From: Bacteroidaceae bacterium
GTDB lineage: Bacteria; Bacteroidota; Bacteroidia; Bacteroidales; Bacteroidaceae
DNA length: 64,000 nucleotides
NCBI GenBank assembly: GCA_017647225.1
Contig: JAGCLA010000051.1
Coordinates: 62,001 to 126,000, forward strand
Direction of reading: 5' to 3'
A program made the position numbers and the translations under genes. Of the stretch, positions 1-8,578 are shown piece after piece. Position 1 is the stretch's first letter, and each line of letters begins with the position of its first letter. The notes under the pieces are model-generated. The model was not told where the DNA came from. It saw only the letters and a list, made by a program, of their open reading frames with translations, and did not search any database.

Positions 1-1879
1 AAAGCATCTTCAGTTCATTCGATATGCGGTCCATAAAAGGACGTATCCCTGAAACAATTGACACAGAAACCCTTTTCAGGACATTCTCACGCTTATGCCC
101 GGCAAGATATATAGCCGAAGCACGCTTCATCTCCTCGACCTTTTCACGTTCCTCGCTTATATCGGAGAGGCGCAATCCCTCTTCTATGGCAACAGCAATA
201 TACGGGACAAGCATTGCTATGAGATTTCTCTTGTCATCGTCAAGCGGCATTTCGGTCAAAACAGTAAGTTTGTCACTATCGGTCAAGTTCATATATTGTA
301 TGTCAAAGACATCGATATACGACATACCTTCAGTGCAAGCTGTTTCCGAAACCACAAACAGGCTCTTTCCCGAGAAATTTTCCATTACCTCATTGAGTTT
401 TGCCGATATTGCATCAAACAGTTGCTGCTTATTGTCGATATTATGAGGCAGTGATGACAACAGCATACGGCAAACCTTCAGCAGACGCTTACGCTGCATG
501 GAATAAGACTTTTCTCTGCGCAAGCGGCGACGATGCACGAAGAGGAGCAACATCAACAGAACTACAAACAGCAGGAACAGGGCTACAGCTATAACCTTCA
601 GATATACCACTTCCTTGTCTATAGCGGATATGCGACTTTCCAATTGTTTGTTCAGCCTTGTTGTACGCAACAGCTCAAGGTAAATATCACGATTGATGTA
701 GGAAGCCTCCTTGTCACCCACACCTGCGTATGCACAACTCGCCTCACGACAAATGCTCAACAGACATTCAGGAATATGGTATATACCTTCATCGATATTT
801 GTCACCGGCCCCTCGCCTGAATCAATTGAACAGAACAGGGAATCAGGATTTGAAAAAGAAGAATCCGGATAATACTCCTGATAATACTCAATTATATGGT
901 CGTATGCCCCTGACAGCAACACAAGTGCTTCGTCATACTTCTCAAGCCTTACGCCACATGATGCCTGCACAGCCAAAGCCTCTATCATCATATATCTGTC
1001 GCCATACTCTCCAAAAGTATTGGCAGCATCTTCGGCAAGGACATACGGCAGATTTTCGGCAGTTACATCATTAGGGAGCAAGGATTGTGTACGCTCCGGA
1101 TACTCTTTTTGGAAGAGTTCGAGCACTTCATTGTCGCGCAACGCTATGGCAAGCAACAGTTTGTAATTCGCTTCGAGCCATTTCATGCCATTGTTTCCGG
1201 CAACGTCAATCCCCACAGCCAATGAGGAGAGTCGTTTATCCATGTCCGATTCGCTGTTGGCAATAATCATTCTTGCATAAAGGCGCAACGCCCTGTCATC
1301 GGCACTCTCCATATTACGTTCAAGATACTCAAGTACCTTAAACGATTCTTCATACATGGCAAGGTTCGAGAAATAGCAGACCGACACAATTCCATATTCC
1401 ACCTTCGCTCGGTTGAAACGTTCCTTGTCACCGGGCGAGAGAATATCATACTCTTCGTTTATTCTCCTTATCCTTGCCAATGCACTTGCCCTGTAATCGA
1501 AGAACTGCCTGTTGACCGAAACTCTGTAACATATCGTCATAAGACCTACATCAGCCACAAGACGTTCTATTTCACATTCCGAATTTTCACGTACCGAGCG
1601 ATAAAGTTGCACAGCACGTACGTAATCCATACGCATCATTGCCGAATATGCCGTTGCATTATCAACGACCATCTGCAATTCGGTGTCATCGTTCGATAAG
1701 GACGATAATTCGGAAACAAGAGCATCAAAATTTTCCATATCGGAATATCTCTCGTTTGAGATTTCCGAGCATAAAGAGTCAACAGGAAACAGTCCCATTC
1801 CCGTGTGCGAAAACCCGCTGAATGAGGTCAATGACAACATTATGGCAACAAGCCACATATATATCTGTTTCCTATCCAT
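1..1879 (-). CDS. TPR-type membrane sensor histidine kinase, 3' part beyond the window
   Basis: An open frame runs without a stop from an ATG at 1879 to the left edge (626 codons), so the C-terminus is missing. The N-terminus (MDRKQIYMWLVAIMLSLTSF) is a signal peptide or membrane anchor. A long helical, TPR-like region follows, then a hydrophobic segment near residues 420-441 followed by an Arg/Lys-rich stretch (HRRRLRREK). The last visible part (ENVLKRVSVSIVSGIRPFMD) resembles the region before the kinase core in Bacteroidales TPR sensor kinases of the DUF5112/DUF5113 type. This is recalled by eye and not searched. No catalytic ATPase motif is inside the window, so kinase activity is inferred. 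It starts 12 bp after purN, which itself follows a LytTR regulator on the same strand, so the three may share a transcript. Confidence 0.72.
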   Translation of the reverse strand, partial: MDRKQIYMWLVAIMLSLTSFSGFSHTGMGLFPVDSLCSEISNERYSDMENFDALVSELSSLSNDDTELQMVVDNATAYSAMMRMDYVRAVQLYRSVRENSECEIERLVADVGLMTICYRVSVNRQFFDYRASALARIRRINEEYDILSPGDKERFNRAKVEYGIVSVCYFSNLAMYEESFKVLEYLERNMESADDRALRLYARMIIANSESDMDKRLSSLAVGIDVAGNNGMKWLEANYKLLLAIALRDNEVLELFQKEYPERTQSLLPNDVTAENLPYVLAEDAANTFGEYGDRYMMIEALAVQASCGVRLEKYDEALVLLSGAYDHIIEYYQEYYPDSSFSNPDSLFCSIDSGEGPVTNIDEGIYHIPECLLSICREASCAYAGVGDKEASYINRDIYLELLRTTRLNKQLESRISAIDKEVVYLKVIAVALFLLFVVLLMLLLFVHRRRLRREKSYSMQRKRLLKVCRMLLSSLPHNIDNKQQLFDAISAKLNEVMENFSGKSLFVVSETACTEGMSYIDVFDIQYMNLTDSDKLTVLTEMPLDDDKRNLIAMLVPYIAVAIEEGLRLSDISEEREKVEEMKRASAIYLAGHKRENVLKRVSVSIVSGIRPFMDRISNELKML

Positions 1880-1891
1880 AGGAAAATGTTT

Positions 1892-2464
1892 TTAATCCAA
1901 TGTGTGCATTATTTCCTCGATTACATGAGGGAAATGCTCATATTCAAGCGCATGCACCTTTGACGCAACATCCTCGTATGTATCGGTAGGCAATACGGGA
2001 CAAGTTGCCTGGAAGAAAGTTGTTCCCTTATCGTAATGTTCGTCAATCAAGTGTATAGTGATACCACTCTCTGTGTCGCCACATTCAACGACAGCCTTAT
2101 GCACATTGTCGCCATACATGCCTTTTCCTCCGTGCTTTGGCAAAAGAGCAGGATGTATGTTCACGATTCTGCCGGGATATGCCTGAATGAGTTTCTGGGG
2201 GACGAGCAACAGGAAGCCGGCAAGAACCACAAAGTCAATATTGCGTTCCTGCAACATTGAGATGACTGTATCAGCAGCCATAAATTCGGTTTTTGTAATA
2301 ACCACTGATTCTATTCCAAGGCGCTTGGCACGCTCAAGAACATAAGCATTGGGGTTGTTCGCAATGATAAACGAAACTTCCGCATAATCGGAACCTTTGA
2401 AATAGTTTGCTATGTTCTCGGCATTCGAGCCACTACCTGATGCAAGGATTGCAATTTTCTTCAT
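1892..2464 (-). CDS. purN: Phosphoribosylglycinamide formyltransferase
   Basis: Transfers a formyl group from 10-formyl-tetrahydrofolate to GAR in the third step of cytoplasmic purine synthesis. The 190-residue product has the usual PurN length and all landmarks: the N-terminal phosphate-binding GSGSN (residues 10-14), the catalytic NIHPALLP (102-109, with N102 and H104) and the acidic residue in HLIDEHYDKG (D141). It lies 19 bp downstream of a LytTR-family gene and 12 bp upstream of a sensor kinase gene. That setting is unusual for a purine gene and may reflect read-through, not shared function. Confidence 0.95.
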   Translation of the reverse strand: MKKIAILASGSGSNAENIANYFKGSDYAEVSFIIANNPNAYVLERAKRLGIESVVITKTEFMAADTVISMLQERNIDFVVLAGFLLLVPQKLIQAYPGRIVNIHPALLPKHGGKGMYGDNVHKAVVECGDTESGITIHLIDEHYDKGTTFFQATCPVLPTDTYEDVASKVHALEYEHFPHVIEEIMHTLD

Positions 2465-2483
2465 TGTAATATCTTTTAAGTTT

Positions 2484-3362
2484 TTATGCTATTGGAACAA
2501 GACGGCGCAGTACATTCTCGCCATAAGTCTTTGATATCGGTATCTCCTTCAGACCGGGCACGCCAAGTTCAAGGAAAAGATTCTCCTTTTCCCGACGCAT
2601 GACCTTTACGAGGTCGAGATTTACCATATAGGAGCGGTGACAGCGTACCACATTGGTATCGGCAAGCTGTTCGCTTATGTCTTTCATTGTTATACGCAAA
2701 AGTTGTTTTTTGAGCATCTCGTTCTTCTGATACCAAATGCAGATATAGTTGTCGGCCGACTCGATATAGAGCAGATTCTCTTTTGCCACAGAGAGCTGCA
2801 ACACACCACGCGAGTCACGTATTGATATCAGATTGCTTGATTTGAAACCTACATTTTCACCCATGAGAGCCCTCAATTTTGCAGTGCGTTCCCTATAAGA
2901 GAAGTATAGGACACAAATAAAATATGGGATAAAAATAATAAAAACCGTATAACGCATTGCATCAAGAAACACCGTCAAAGGGTCTTCCACTACGGCTATG
3001 TTCAAATGTTTTCTAATAATTAGGGCAAACAGCGTAAAAACGCCTGAGAGCAAAATCAATTCAACAAAAACCCATATGACATACACCAGGATTGTAATGT
3101 TATGCTCCGGATGCCTCGATTTCCGATACATTATAACGCGGCTTATCGCCACCACAACCATTCCGAGCAGAACAAGAACCGACGACCAGACAAAATAGAG
3201 TGTCGTGTTATTGTCAACCCATTTTTTAGAATCGAAAGGGGTAAAGATATTTATGAAGATTATCGCAAATATCGACACATAGAGAACCATTATTATCTGG
3301 TTTCTCTTCTCGAGCATATACGATGGCACTTTCTTGAAAAGCGATGAAGTATATTCAACCAT
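2484..3362 (-). CDS. Membrane-anchored LytTR-family DNA-binding regulator
   Basis: The 292-residue protein has an N-terminal half with four probable membrane helices (about residues 23-41, 55-78, 90-117 and 138-158). A C-terminal LytTR domain (about 190-288) follows, recognised by the segments VAKENLLYIESADNYICIWY and RCHRSYMVNL. There is no receiver domain. Membrane-anchored LytTR proteins are common in Bacteroidota and usually bind DNA directly from the membrane. The signal is unknown. It is the first gene of a run with purN and a TPR sensor kinase. That kinase might signal to it, but LytTR proteins without a receiver are not phosphorylated in the classical way, so the link is only suggested by position. 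Confidence 0.85.
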   Translation of the reverse strand: MVEYTSSLFKKVPSYMLEKRNQIIMVLYVSIFAIIFINIFTPFDSKKWVDNNTTLYFVWSSVLVLLGMVVVAISRVIMYRKSRHPEHNITILVYVIWVFVELILLSGVFTLFALIIRKHLNIAVVEDPLTVFLDAMRYTVFIIFIPYFICVLYFSYRERTAKLRALMGENVGFKSSNLISIRDSRGVLQLSVAKENLLYIESADNYICIWYQKNEMLKKQLLRITMKDISEQLADTNVVRCHRSYMVNLDLVKVMRREKENLFLELGVPGLKEIPISKTYGENVLRRLVPIA

Positions 3363-3552
3363 AATAATCCGTCAAAGGTTATTGAAAGGCACAGCCTGTT
3401 TTCGTAAATTATATTTTACAAAGTTACACTTTTTTTTATCAAAATGATAAAATTGTTCTATTTTGACCGAATATTTTTATCCGCACCAATTTAATTGACA
3501 AAGTTTATTACATATAGGGCCGTTTAGGATGGATAATTTGAAAAATTATCTT

Positions 3553-3560
3553 TATTTTTG
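3553..3560 (+). promoter_or_regulatory. Probable -7 element ahead of ftsE-lysC-lysA
   Basis: TATTTTTG fits the Bacteroidota -7 consensus TAnnTTTG and lies 50 bp upstream of the ftsE-like start. A TTTG occurs at 3537-3540, but its spacing is only 12 bp, shorter than the usual 19-21, so the -33 element is uncertain. The rest of the 248-bp divergent region (3363-3610) is A+T-rich with no other clear signal. Confidence 0.35.
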
Positions 3561-3610
3561 CAAAATGAAGTAGAACGGTTTGTTCATAACCCAGCAAACT
3601 TTGAAACAAA

Positions 3611-4360
3611 ATGACCATGCCAATAATAAAATACAAAAACGTTGATATCTGCATCGACTCCAAGGAGATTCTCAAAGACGTATCATTCACCTTGGATGCC
3701 GGCGAGTTTGCATACATTATAGGCGCAGTCGGTTCTGGAAAATCGACTCTCTTGAAAACCATCTATGGCGAGGTGGACATCACCGATGGCAAAGCGTATA
3801 TAATGGACGAATACGACATGTCAAGCATAAGCAACCGCAAGTTGCAGAAATTACGCCGAAGCATAGGTATTGTCTTTCAGGATTTCCAGTTGCTGACAGA
3901 CCGCAGTATACACGACAACTTGAACTTTGTTCTGCGTTGCACAGGCTGGAAGGACAAAGAGCAACGCGAAAAACGTATTCAGGAAGTTCTTGACCTTGTA
4001 GGATTACCACAGAAAGGCTACAAACGCCCACACGAATTGTCGGGAGGCGAACAGCAGCGAATAGTAATAGCAAGAGCTATCCTCAACCGCCCTGCCCTGT
4101 TACTTGCCGACGAGCCTACAGGTAACCTCGACAACGAAACCGGCAGAAACATTATGGGTATTCTGCACCGTATATGTAAGGAAGAGAATATGTCAGTGCT
4201 CATGATTACACATAACGAGCAATGGCTGAAAGAGTTCCCCGGCACCGTTTACCGTTGCAAGGATAAAGAGATGAACAAGGTTCAGCAAGACAACGAGGAG
4301 GTTGTGACAATCGAAGAGACGACAACAATCCAGGATATTGATTCAGAAAACAAAGAATAA
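3611..4360 (+). CDS. ftsE: FtsE-like ABC transporter ATPase
   Basis: A single-domain ABC ATPase of 249 residues. Walker A is GAVGSGKST (38-46), the signature LSGGEQQR (143-150), Walker B ALLLADEP (162-169) and the switch histidine H201. The GEFAYIIGAVGSGKST form and the short length match the FtsE/LolD group, which partners FtsX-type permeases in division or lipoprotein export. No permease gene is adjacent, so the partner must be elsewhere. It has a C-terminal acidic tail of about 25 residues. It is 12 bp upstream of lysC and is probably cotranscribed with the lysine/diaminopimelate genes, which links it loosely to cell-wall growth. A second ATG at 3617 is an alternative start. Confidence 0.85.
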   Translation: MTMPIIKYKNVDICIDSKEILKDVSFTLDAGEFAYIIGAVGSGKSTLLKTIYGEVDITDGKAYIMDEYDMSSISNRKLQKLRRSIGIVFQDFQLLTDRSIHDNLNFVLRCTGWKDKEQREKRIQEVLDLVGLPQKGYKRPHELSGGEQQRIVIARAILNRPALLLADEPTGNLDNETGRNIMGILHRICKEENMSVLMITHNEQWLKEFPGTVYRCKDKEMNKVQQDNEEVVTIEETTTIQDIDSENKE

Positions 4361-4372
4361 AAAAATAGCAAT

Positions 4373-5695
4373 ATGAAAGTATTAAAATTTGGTGGAACAT
4401 CAGTAGGTTCTGCCGAGCGAATGCAAAACGTAGTACGTCTTATTTCAGACGGAGAGCCCAAAATTGTTGTTCTTTCAGCAATGTCGGGTACAACAAATTC
4501 ACTTATCGAGTTCACAAACTACTTGCGTAACGGCAATGTAAACGGTGCTTGTGAACATTCAACATTCCTGCAGACAAAATACATGCAGACAATCAAGGAT
4601 CTCTACAAGAGCGAACAGGGAATAAAGGAAGCTACAGAGAAAGTCAATGAGATATTCGCTCATCTGCGCGACTTGGCAACAAAGCCTTTGACCGACGAAC
4701 TTGAGAAAGAGATTGTAGCCCAAGGTGAAATCATATCAACCAACATGGTTACAATTTACATGCGCGAGCTTGGTCTTGACGTTGAGTTGCTCAATGCGCT
4801 CGACTTCATGCGTCTTGCGGTAAACGGTGAGCCCGATATAACATATATCCGCGAACACCTCTTACCACTTATTGACCTTGAGAAGAGGGGCAAGATCTAT
4901 ATCACACAAGGTTTTATCTGCATGAACCACGAGGGCAGCTACGACAACCTGCAACGTGGTGGTAGCGACTACACCGCAACACTTATAGGTTCTGCCGTAA
5001 ACGCTGAAGAGGTACAGATTTGGACCGACATCGACGGCGTACACAACAACGACCCACGCATAGTAGAGAACACTACTCCTGTACGCAACCTCCACTTTGA
5101 AGAGAGTGCAGAGCTTGCATATTTCGGTGCAAAGATCCTACACCCTACCTGTATTTTGCCGGCTAAGCTGACAGGTACTCCCGTTCGTCTTCTGAACACA
5201 ATGGACCCTACAGCCGAAGGTACACGTATCGACAACAACCTTACACGTCCGGGCGAAATCAAAGCCATCGCAGCCAAAGACAACATCACCGCAATCAAAA
5301 TCAAGAGCGGACGCATGTTGCTTGCTTACGGTTTCTTGCGTAAGGTTTTCGAGATTTTCGAAAGCTATCATACATCAATTGACATGATTTGCACATCAGA
5401 GGTTGGTGTATCAGTGTCTATCGATGACGACAAAAGACTTGACGAGATTGTTGCAGAATTGCAGAAGATTGGTACTATCACCGTTGACAAGAACATGTGT
5501 ATAATTTGCGTTGTAGGTGACTTGAACTGGGAAAACACCGGTTTTGAAGCACGCGCAATGGAGGCGATGAAGGATATTCCTGTACGCATGGTTTCTTACG
5601 GTGGTAGCAACTACAACATTTCGTTCCTTGTACGCGAAGAAGATAAGGTAAGAGCTCTGCGTTCACTCAGCGCTTCAATTTTTGAGAACAAATAA
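4373..5695 (+). CDS. lysC: Aspartate kinase (monofunctional)
   Basis: Phosphorylates aspartate, the first step towards diaminopimelate, lysine, threonine and methionine. The 440-residue protein starts with the kinase signature KFGGTSVGS (5-13). It has the conserved catalytic region RGGSDYTATLIG and WTDIDGVHNNDP, then two ACT-like regulatory segments from about residue 300, suggesting feedback control by an amino acid. No homoserine dehydrogenase domain is fused. It lies 12 bp after the ftsE-like gene and 8 bp before lysA, so the three form an operon. Confidence 0.96.
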   Translation: MKVLKFGGTSVGSAERMQNVVRLISDGEPKIVVLSAMSGTTNSLIEFTNYLRNGNVNGACEHSTFLQTKYMQTIKDLYKSEQGIKEATEKVNEIFAHLRDLATKPLTDELEKEIVAQGEIISTNMVTIYMRELGLDVELLNALDFMRLAVNGEPDITYIREHLLPLIDLEKRGKIYITQGFICMNHEGSYDNLQRGGSDYTATLIGSAVNAEEVQIWTDIDGVHNNDPRIVENTTPVRNLHFEESAELAYFGAKILHPTCILPAKLTGTPVRLLNTMDPTAEGTRIDNNLTRPGEIKAIAAKDNITAIKIKSGRMLLAYGFLRKVFEIFESYHTSIDMICTSEVGVSVSIDDDKRLDEIVAELQKIGTITVDKNMCIICVVGDLNWENTGFEARAMEAMKDIPVRMVSYGGSNYNISFLVREEDKVRALRSLSASIFENK

Positions 5696-5703
5696 CGCCA
5701 ACA

Positions 5704-6861
5704 ATGAAGAATTTCCCTGTTGAAAAATTCTCGGGCATTGAAACGCCATTCTACTACTACGATGTAGAGCTGTTGCGCGACACGCTCAACAAGGCATTGG
5801 AAGAGGCAGGCAAGTACAATGGTTTCCATGTGCATTATGCCATAAAAGCGAACTTCAACCCACAACTGCTTGATGTCATAAAATCGTCAGGCATGGGTGC
5901 CGACTGCGTAAGCGGCGGAGAGGTACGCGCTGCAATAAATGCAGGTATAGAGCCGGGCAAAATTGTTTTTGCCGGTGTCGGAAAGACCGACAAAGAGATT
6001 GCCTATTCGCTTGACGCCGGAATATTCTGTTTCAACATAGAGTCTATTCCGGAAGCCGAAGCCATTGAGCGCCTTGCAGCAGAGCGTAACGTAAAGGTAC
6101 AGGTTGCCATAAGAGTAAACCCAAATGTTGGCGCGCACACACACTCAAACATTACCACAGGACTTGCCGAGAACAAGTTCGGAATAAACTATGAACAGCT
6201 CGACGAAGTCATAGACATCATTGAGAATCTGGAGCATCTTGAACTCATTGGTCTGCATTTCCATATTGGTTCACAGATTCTTGTAATGGACGATTTCATA
6301 GCACTCTGCGGACGTATAAACGAATTGCAGGAGCTGTTGCACGAAACACGCAACCTCATTCTCCCACATATCAATGTCGGTGGTGGTTTAGGCATACGTT
6401 ATGATGCACCCGACAAGTACCCTATCCCCGATTTCGAGCTTTATTTTGCGACATACGCGAACAACCTGAAACTCTTCCCGGGCCAGCAGGTACATTTTGA
6501 ACTCGGACGAAGCATTGTAGCACAGTGTGGCTCGCTTATAACACGTGCCACATACATCAAGCACGGCACATGCAAGAAGTTCATCATTGTCGATGCAGGT
6601 ATGAACGACCTTATACGTCCTGCCATGTACGATGCATACCACCGCATAGAGAACCTGACATCGGACAAGGCCGACGAACTTTACGATGTTGTAGGCCCGA
6701 TATGCGAGTCATCAGATGTATTCTGCAAGGAACGCAGAATACCGCAGACAGAGCGTGGCGACATTCTGGCAATACGTTCTGCCGGAGCATACGGCGAAGC
6801 AATGTCATTCGGCTACAACTGCCGAGAGTTACCGAAAGCTGTTCTGTCAACAGAACTGTAA
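5704..6861 (+). CDS. lysA: Diaminopimelate decarboxylase
   Basis: The last lysine step: PLP-dependent decarboxylation of meso-diaminopimelate. The 385-residue fold-III decarboxylase has the PLP lysine in HYAIKAN (K48), the HFHIGSQ motif, the glycine-rich phosphate loop GGGLG and the C-terminal active-site cysteine in GPICESSDVF. The length is typical. It starts 8 bp after lysC, and its stop codon overlaps the base of a strong terminator stem. Confidence 0.96.
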   Translation: MKNFPVEKFSGIETPFYYYDVELLRDTLNKALEEAGKYNGFHVHYAIKANFNPQLLDVIKSSGMGADCVSGGEVRAAINAGIEPGKIVFAGVGKTDKEIAYSLDAGIFCFNIESIPEAEAIERLAAERNVKVQVAIRVNPNVGAHTHSNITTGLAENKFGINYEQLDEVIDIIENLEHLELIGLHFHIGSQILVMDDFIALCGRINELQELLHETRNLILPHINVGGGLGIRYDAPDKYPIPDFELYFATYANNLKLFPGQQVHFELGRSIVAQCGSLITRATYIKHGTCKKFIIVDAGMNDLIRPAMYDAYHRIENLTSDKADELYDVVGPICESSDVFCKERRIPQTERGDILAIRSAGAYGEAMSFGYNCRELPKAVLSTEL

Positions 6862-6899
6862 AAAAGGATGATAACCAAATTTGGTTATCATCCTTTTTT
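6860..6899. terminator. Bidirectional terminator, lysA / metallophosphoesterase
   Basis: A perfect 20-bp inverted repeat with arms 6860-6879 and 6880-6899. It has a GGATGATAACC core and A/T tracts at the ends, so either strand gives a stem followed by U residues. It sits between convergent genes ending at 6861 and 6926. Confidence 0.85.
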
Positions 6900-6925
6900 T
6901 ATCCGTATTAATTATATATCGGCAT

Positions 6926-7801
6926 TTATTCGAGCAATTTCCATTCGTACTCTGCACCTTTAGAAGAGAGGCTTATACAGAGATATTCAGGGTGTTCAGC
7001 CTCGTCACGGATAGTTCCAATAATTGTATAGCGTACACCATTGAACATCAAATCTTCGCGATGATGGTCGTGTCCCTGCAAACAGAGTGTAACGTTGTGC
7101 TTTCCAAAAAGGTCGAGCAGCATCATCGTCTCTTCCATTGGCAGGTTACCCGAACAGAGCTGGGTATTGTCGGTGTAAAAGAAATTTGTATGGGTAAGCA
7201 CTACACAATGACGATACGCCTTACGATGAGCCGAAAGAAAATCACGCAACCATGCCAACTGCTTGCTGCCATGAGTTCCGCTTGCCGAATCAAGGGTAAT
7301 AAAAACGTCTTTCCCTGCAGAATGAGATACCTCAAACCAATAGACCGACGGCCCTATCAATTCCCTAAAATCGTTCCATGACGAAAAGAAGAGGTCGTGA
7401 TTACCGATAACGGAGAATATAGGAGTATCATATCTCTGTTCTTTGGCATCATAGGTTACAGCATCAAGATATAGTGGCATTGCGCCACGCTTGTCGATGC
7501 AGTCGCCAAGCACTACACCCAAAGAGGCATCATCATCATTGCAAAGCTCCTTGGCAAATGCCTTAAGGTTTTTGGCCTCGTCACTTACATGAGGATCGGT
7601 ACAGACATAAAATACATAAGACTCTTCCGCGTCAATACAAGCGACAGGTGTGCCGGAATGTAAATCAAAGCTCTGCTCGAAACGGCTGTTCACGACATCA
7701 CCTGTAGGCATTACAAAACCTTTGAAATCGACCTTATCACAACCACAAAGGAGCAACAGGAGAAGTGCTACACCAAAATTAAACCTTACCATTTGTAACA
7801 T
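6926..7801 (-). CDS. Calcineurin-like metallophosphoesterase lipoprotein
   Basis: A 291-residue protein with a lipoprotein signal (hydrophobic core ending LLLLLCGC), so probably anchored in an envelope membrane. It carries the metallophosphoesterase metal-binding set in order: CTDPHV, GDCIDKRG, GNHD, LTHTN and GHDHH. The substrate is unknown; such enzymes act on phosphomonoesters or phosphodiesters. Its start overlaps the end of the preceding barrel gene by 16 bp, suggesting translational coupling. The ATG at 7792 is an alternative start that would shorten the overlap. Confidence 0.88.
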   Translation of the reverse strand: MLQMVRFNFGVALLLLLLCGCDKVDFKGFVMPTGDVVNSRFEQSFDLHSGTPVACIDAEESYVFYVCTDPHVSDEAKNLKAFAKELCNDDDASLGVVLGDCIDKRGAMPLYLDAVTYDAKEQRYDTPIFSVIGNHDLFFSSWNDFRELIGPSVYWFEVSHSAGKDVFITLDSASGTHGSKQLAWLRDFLSAHRKAYRHCVVLTHTNFFYTDNTQLCSGNLPMEETMMLLDLFGKHNVTLCLQGHDHHREDLMFNGVRYTIIGTIRDEAEHPEYLCISLSSKGAEYEWKLLE

Positions 7802-8454
7802 ACTCCTATATTTGCATAGAATTGATAATAATCACTCGACAAGTTGAACATTCCTGCCGGCTTATAGCATGCACCCAACACCACTCCCCATTTTTCGATA
7901 GGATATAACATACAATCAACAATAAGCGAAGGCTGATAGTGTCGTTCCAGGTCAAAAATACGGCTGTTGGATATCGAGAACATCAAATCACATATTTCAA
8001 CAGAAGGCAAAACATTTACTCCGAATTCATAATAGAGGTTGAATGGTTCACAGAAACGGCTTTTGCCACTTGTTATGCTACGATGATAATAACCGAGCGT
8101 TGCCCACAAATATCGTGTTCTAAGCCCGAATCCTCCGCCTGCCGCAACGTTGTGTATATTATTCAGAGGCTGATAATGTACCAAAGCCTCAACGCTCAAA
8201 CGCATCTTTGGCAAATCATAGAAATAGGCTGGACGTACTTCAGCCACGAAATCAGAAGAAAAGTTATACTGCAATCCGCCTTTCAAAGAGAAACTCTTGC
8301 ACGGAACAGTATTTGCATCAATTGAGAGTGCGACAAAATTCCCCAACGCCATATTGTTTCCGCCCTTGACAGACAACTCTACTGTATTGTCTTGAGCGTA
8401 CAACAGACTTGAGAAAACTGAGAAGAGTAAGAGAAGGATATATTTATGTCTCAT
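7786..8454 (-). CDS. Predicted outer-membrane beta-barrel protein, unknown function
   Basis: The 222-residue product has a clear signal peptide (MRHKYILLLLFSVFSSLLYAQ). Alternating polar/aromatic strands follow, and it ends in a tryptophan (IGVCYKW), as small outer-membrane barrels often end in an aromatic residue. I do not recognise a catalytic motif. It is upstream of and overlaps a metallophosphoesterase lipoprotein, so the two are probably made together, perhaps as a surface or periplasmic module. It has its own well-formed promoter at 8471-8502. Confidence 0.75.
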   Translation of the reverse strand: MRHKYILLLLFSVFSSLLYAQDNTVELSVKGGNNMALGNFVALSIDANTVPCKSFSLKGGLQYNFSSDFVAEVRPAYFYDLPKMRLSVEALVHYQPLNNIHNVAAGGGFGLRTRYLWATLGYYHRSITSGKSRFCEPFNLYYEFGVNVLPSVEICDLMFSISNSRIFDLERHYQPSLIVDCMLYPIEKWGVVLGACYKPAGMFNLSSDYYQFYANIGVCYKW

Positions 8455-8470
8455 TTTGTATATTTCTATA

Positions 8471-8502
8471 CAAAAATATGCCTATTGTAAAAAATATACA
8501 AA
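8471..8502 (-). promoter_or_regulatory. Bacteroidota promoter for the barrel/phosphoesterase pair
   Basis: Read on the minus strand: TTTG (8499-8502), a 20-bp spacer, then TATTTTTG (8471-8478). This matches TTTG-N19/21-TAnnTTTG. The predicted start is about 10 nt before the ATG at 8454, a short leader. Confidence 0.65.
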
Positions 8503-8526
8503 TTTCCAAAAAAAAAATTAACAACG

Positions 8527-8548
8527 ACATCTGAAATAAAACAGATGT
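8527..8548 (-). terminator. Possible terminator after the LolC/E-like permease gene
   Basis: A 7-bp inverted repeat (ACATCTG, 8527-8533; CAGATGT, 8542-8548) lies 30 bp beyond the permease stop. On the minus strand a long T tract begins about 10 nt after the stem. The stem is short and the T tract distant, so this is tentative. Confidence 0.4.
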
Positions 8549-8578
8549 ATATAAAAGATAATCAAGAGAATTTGAATA

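Noticed and set aside
1267..1449. 60-residue minus-strand ORF
   Set aside because: It is in the wrong frame inside the long sensor-kinase reading frame that covers 1-1879.
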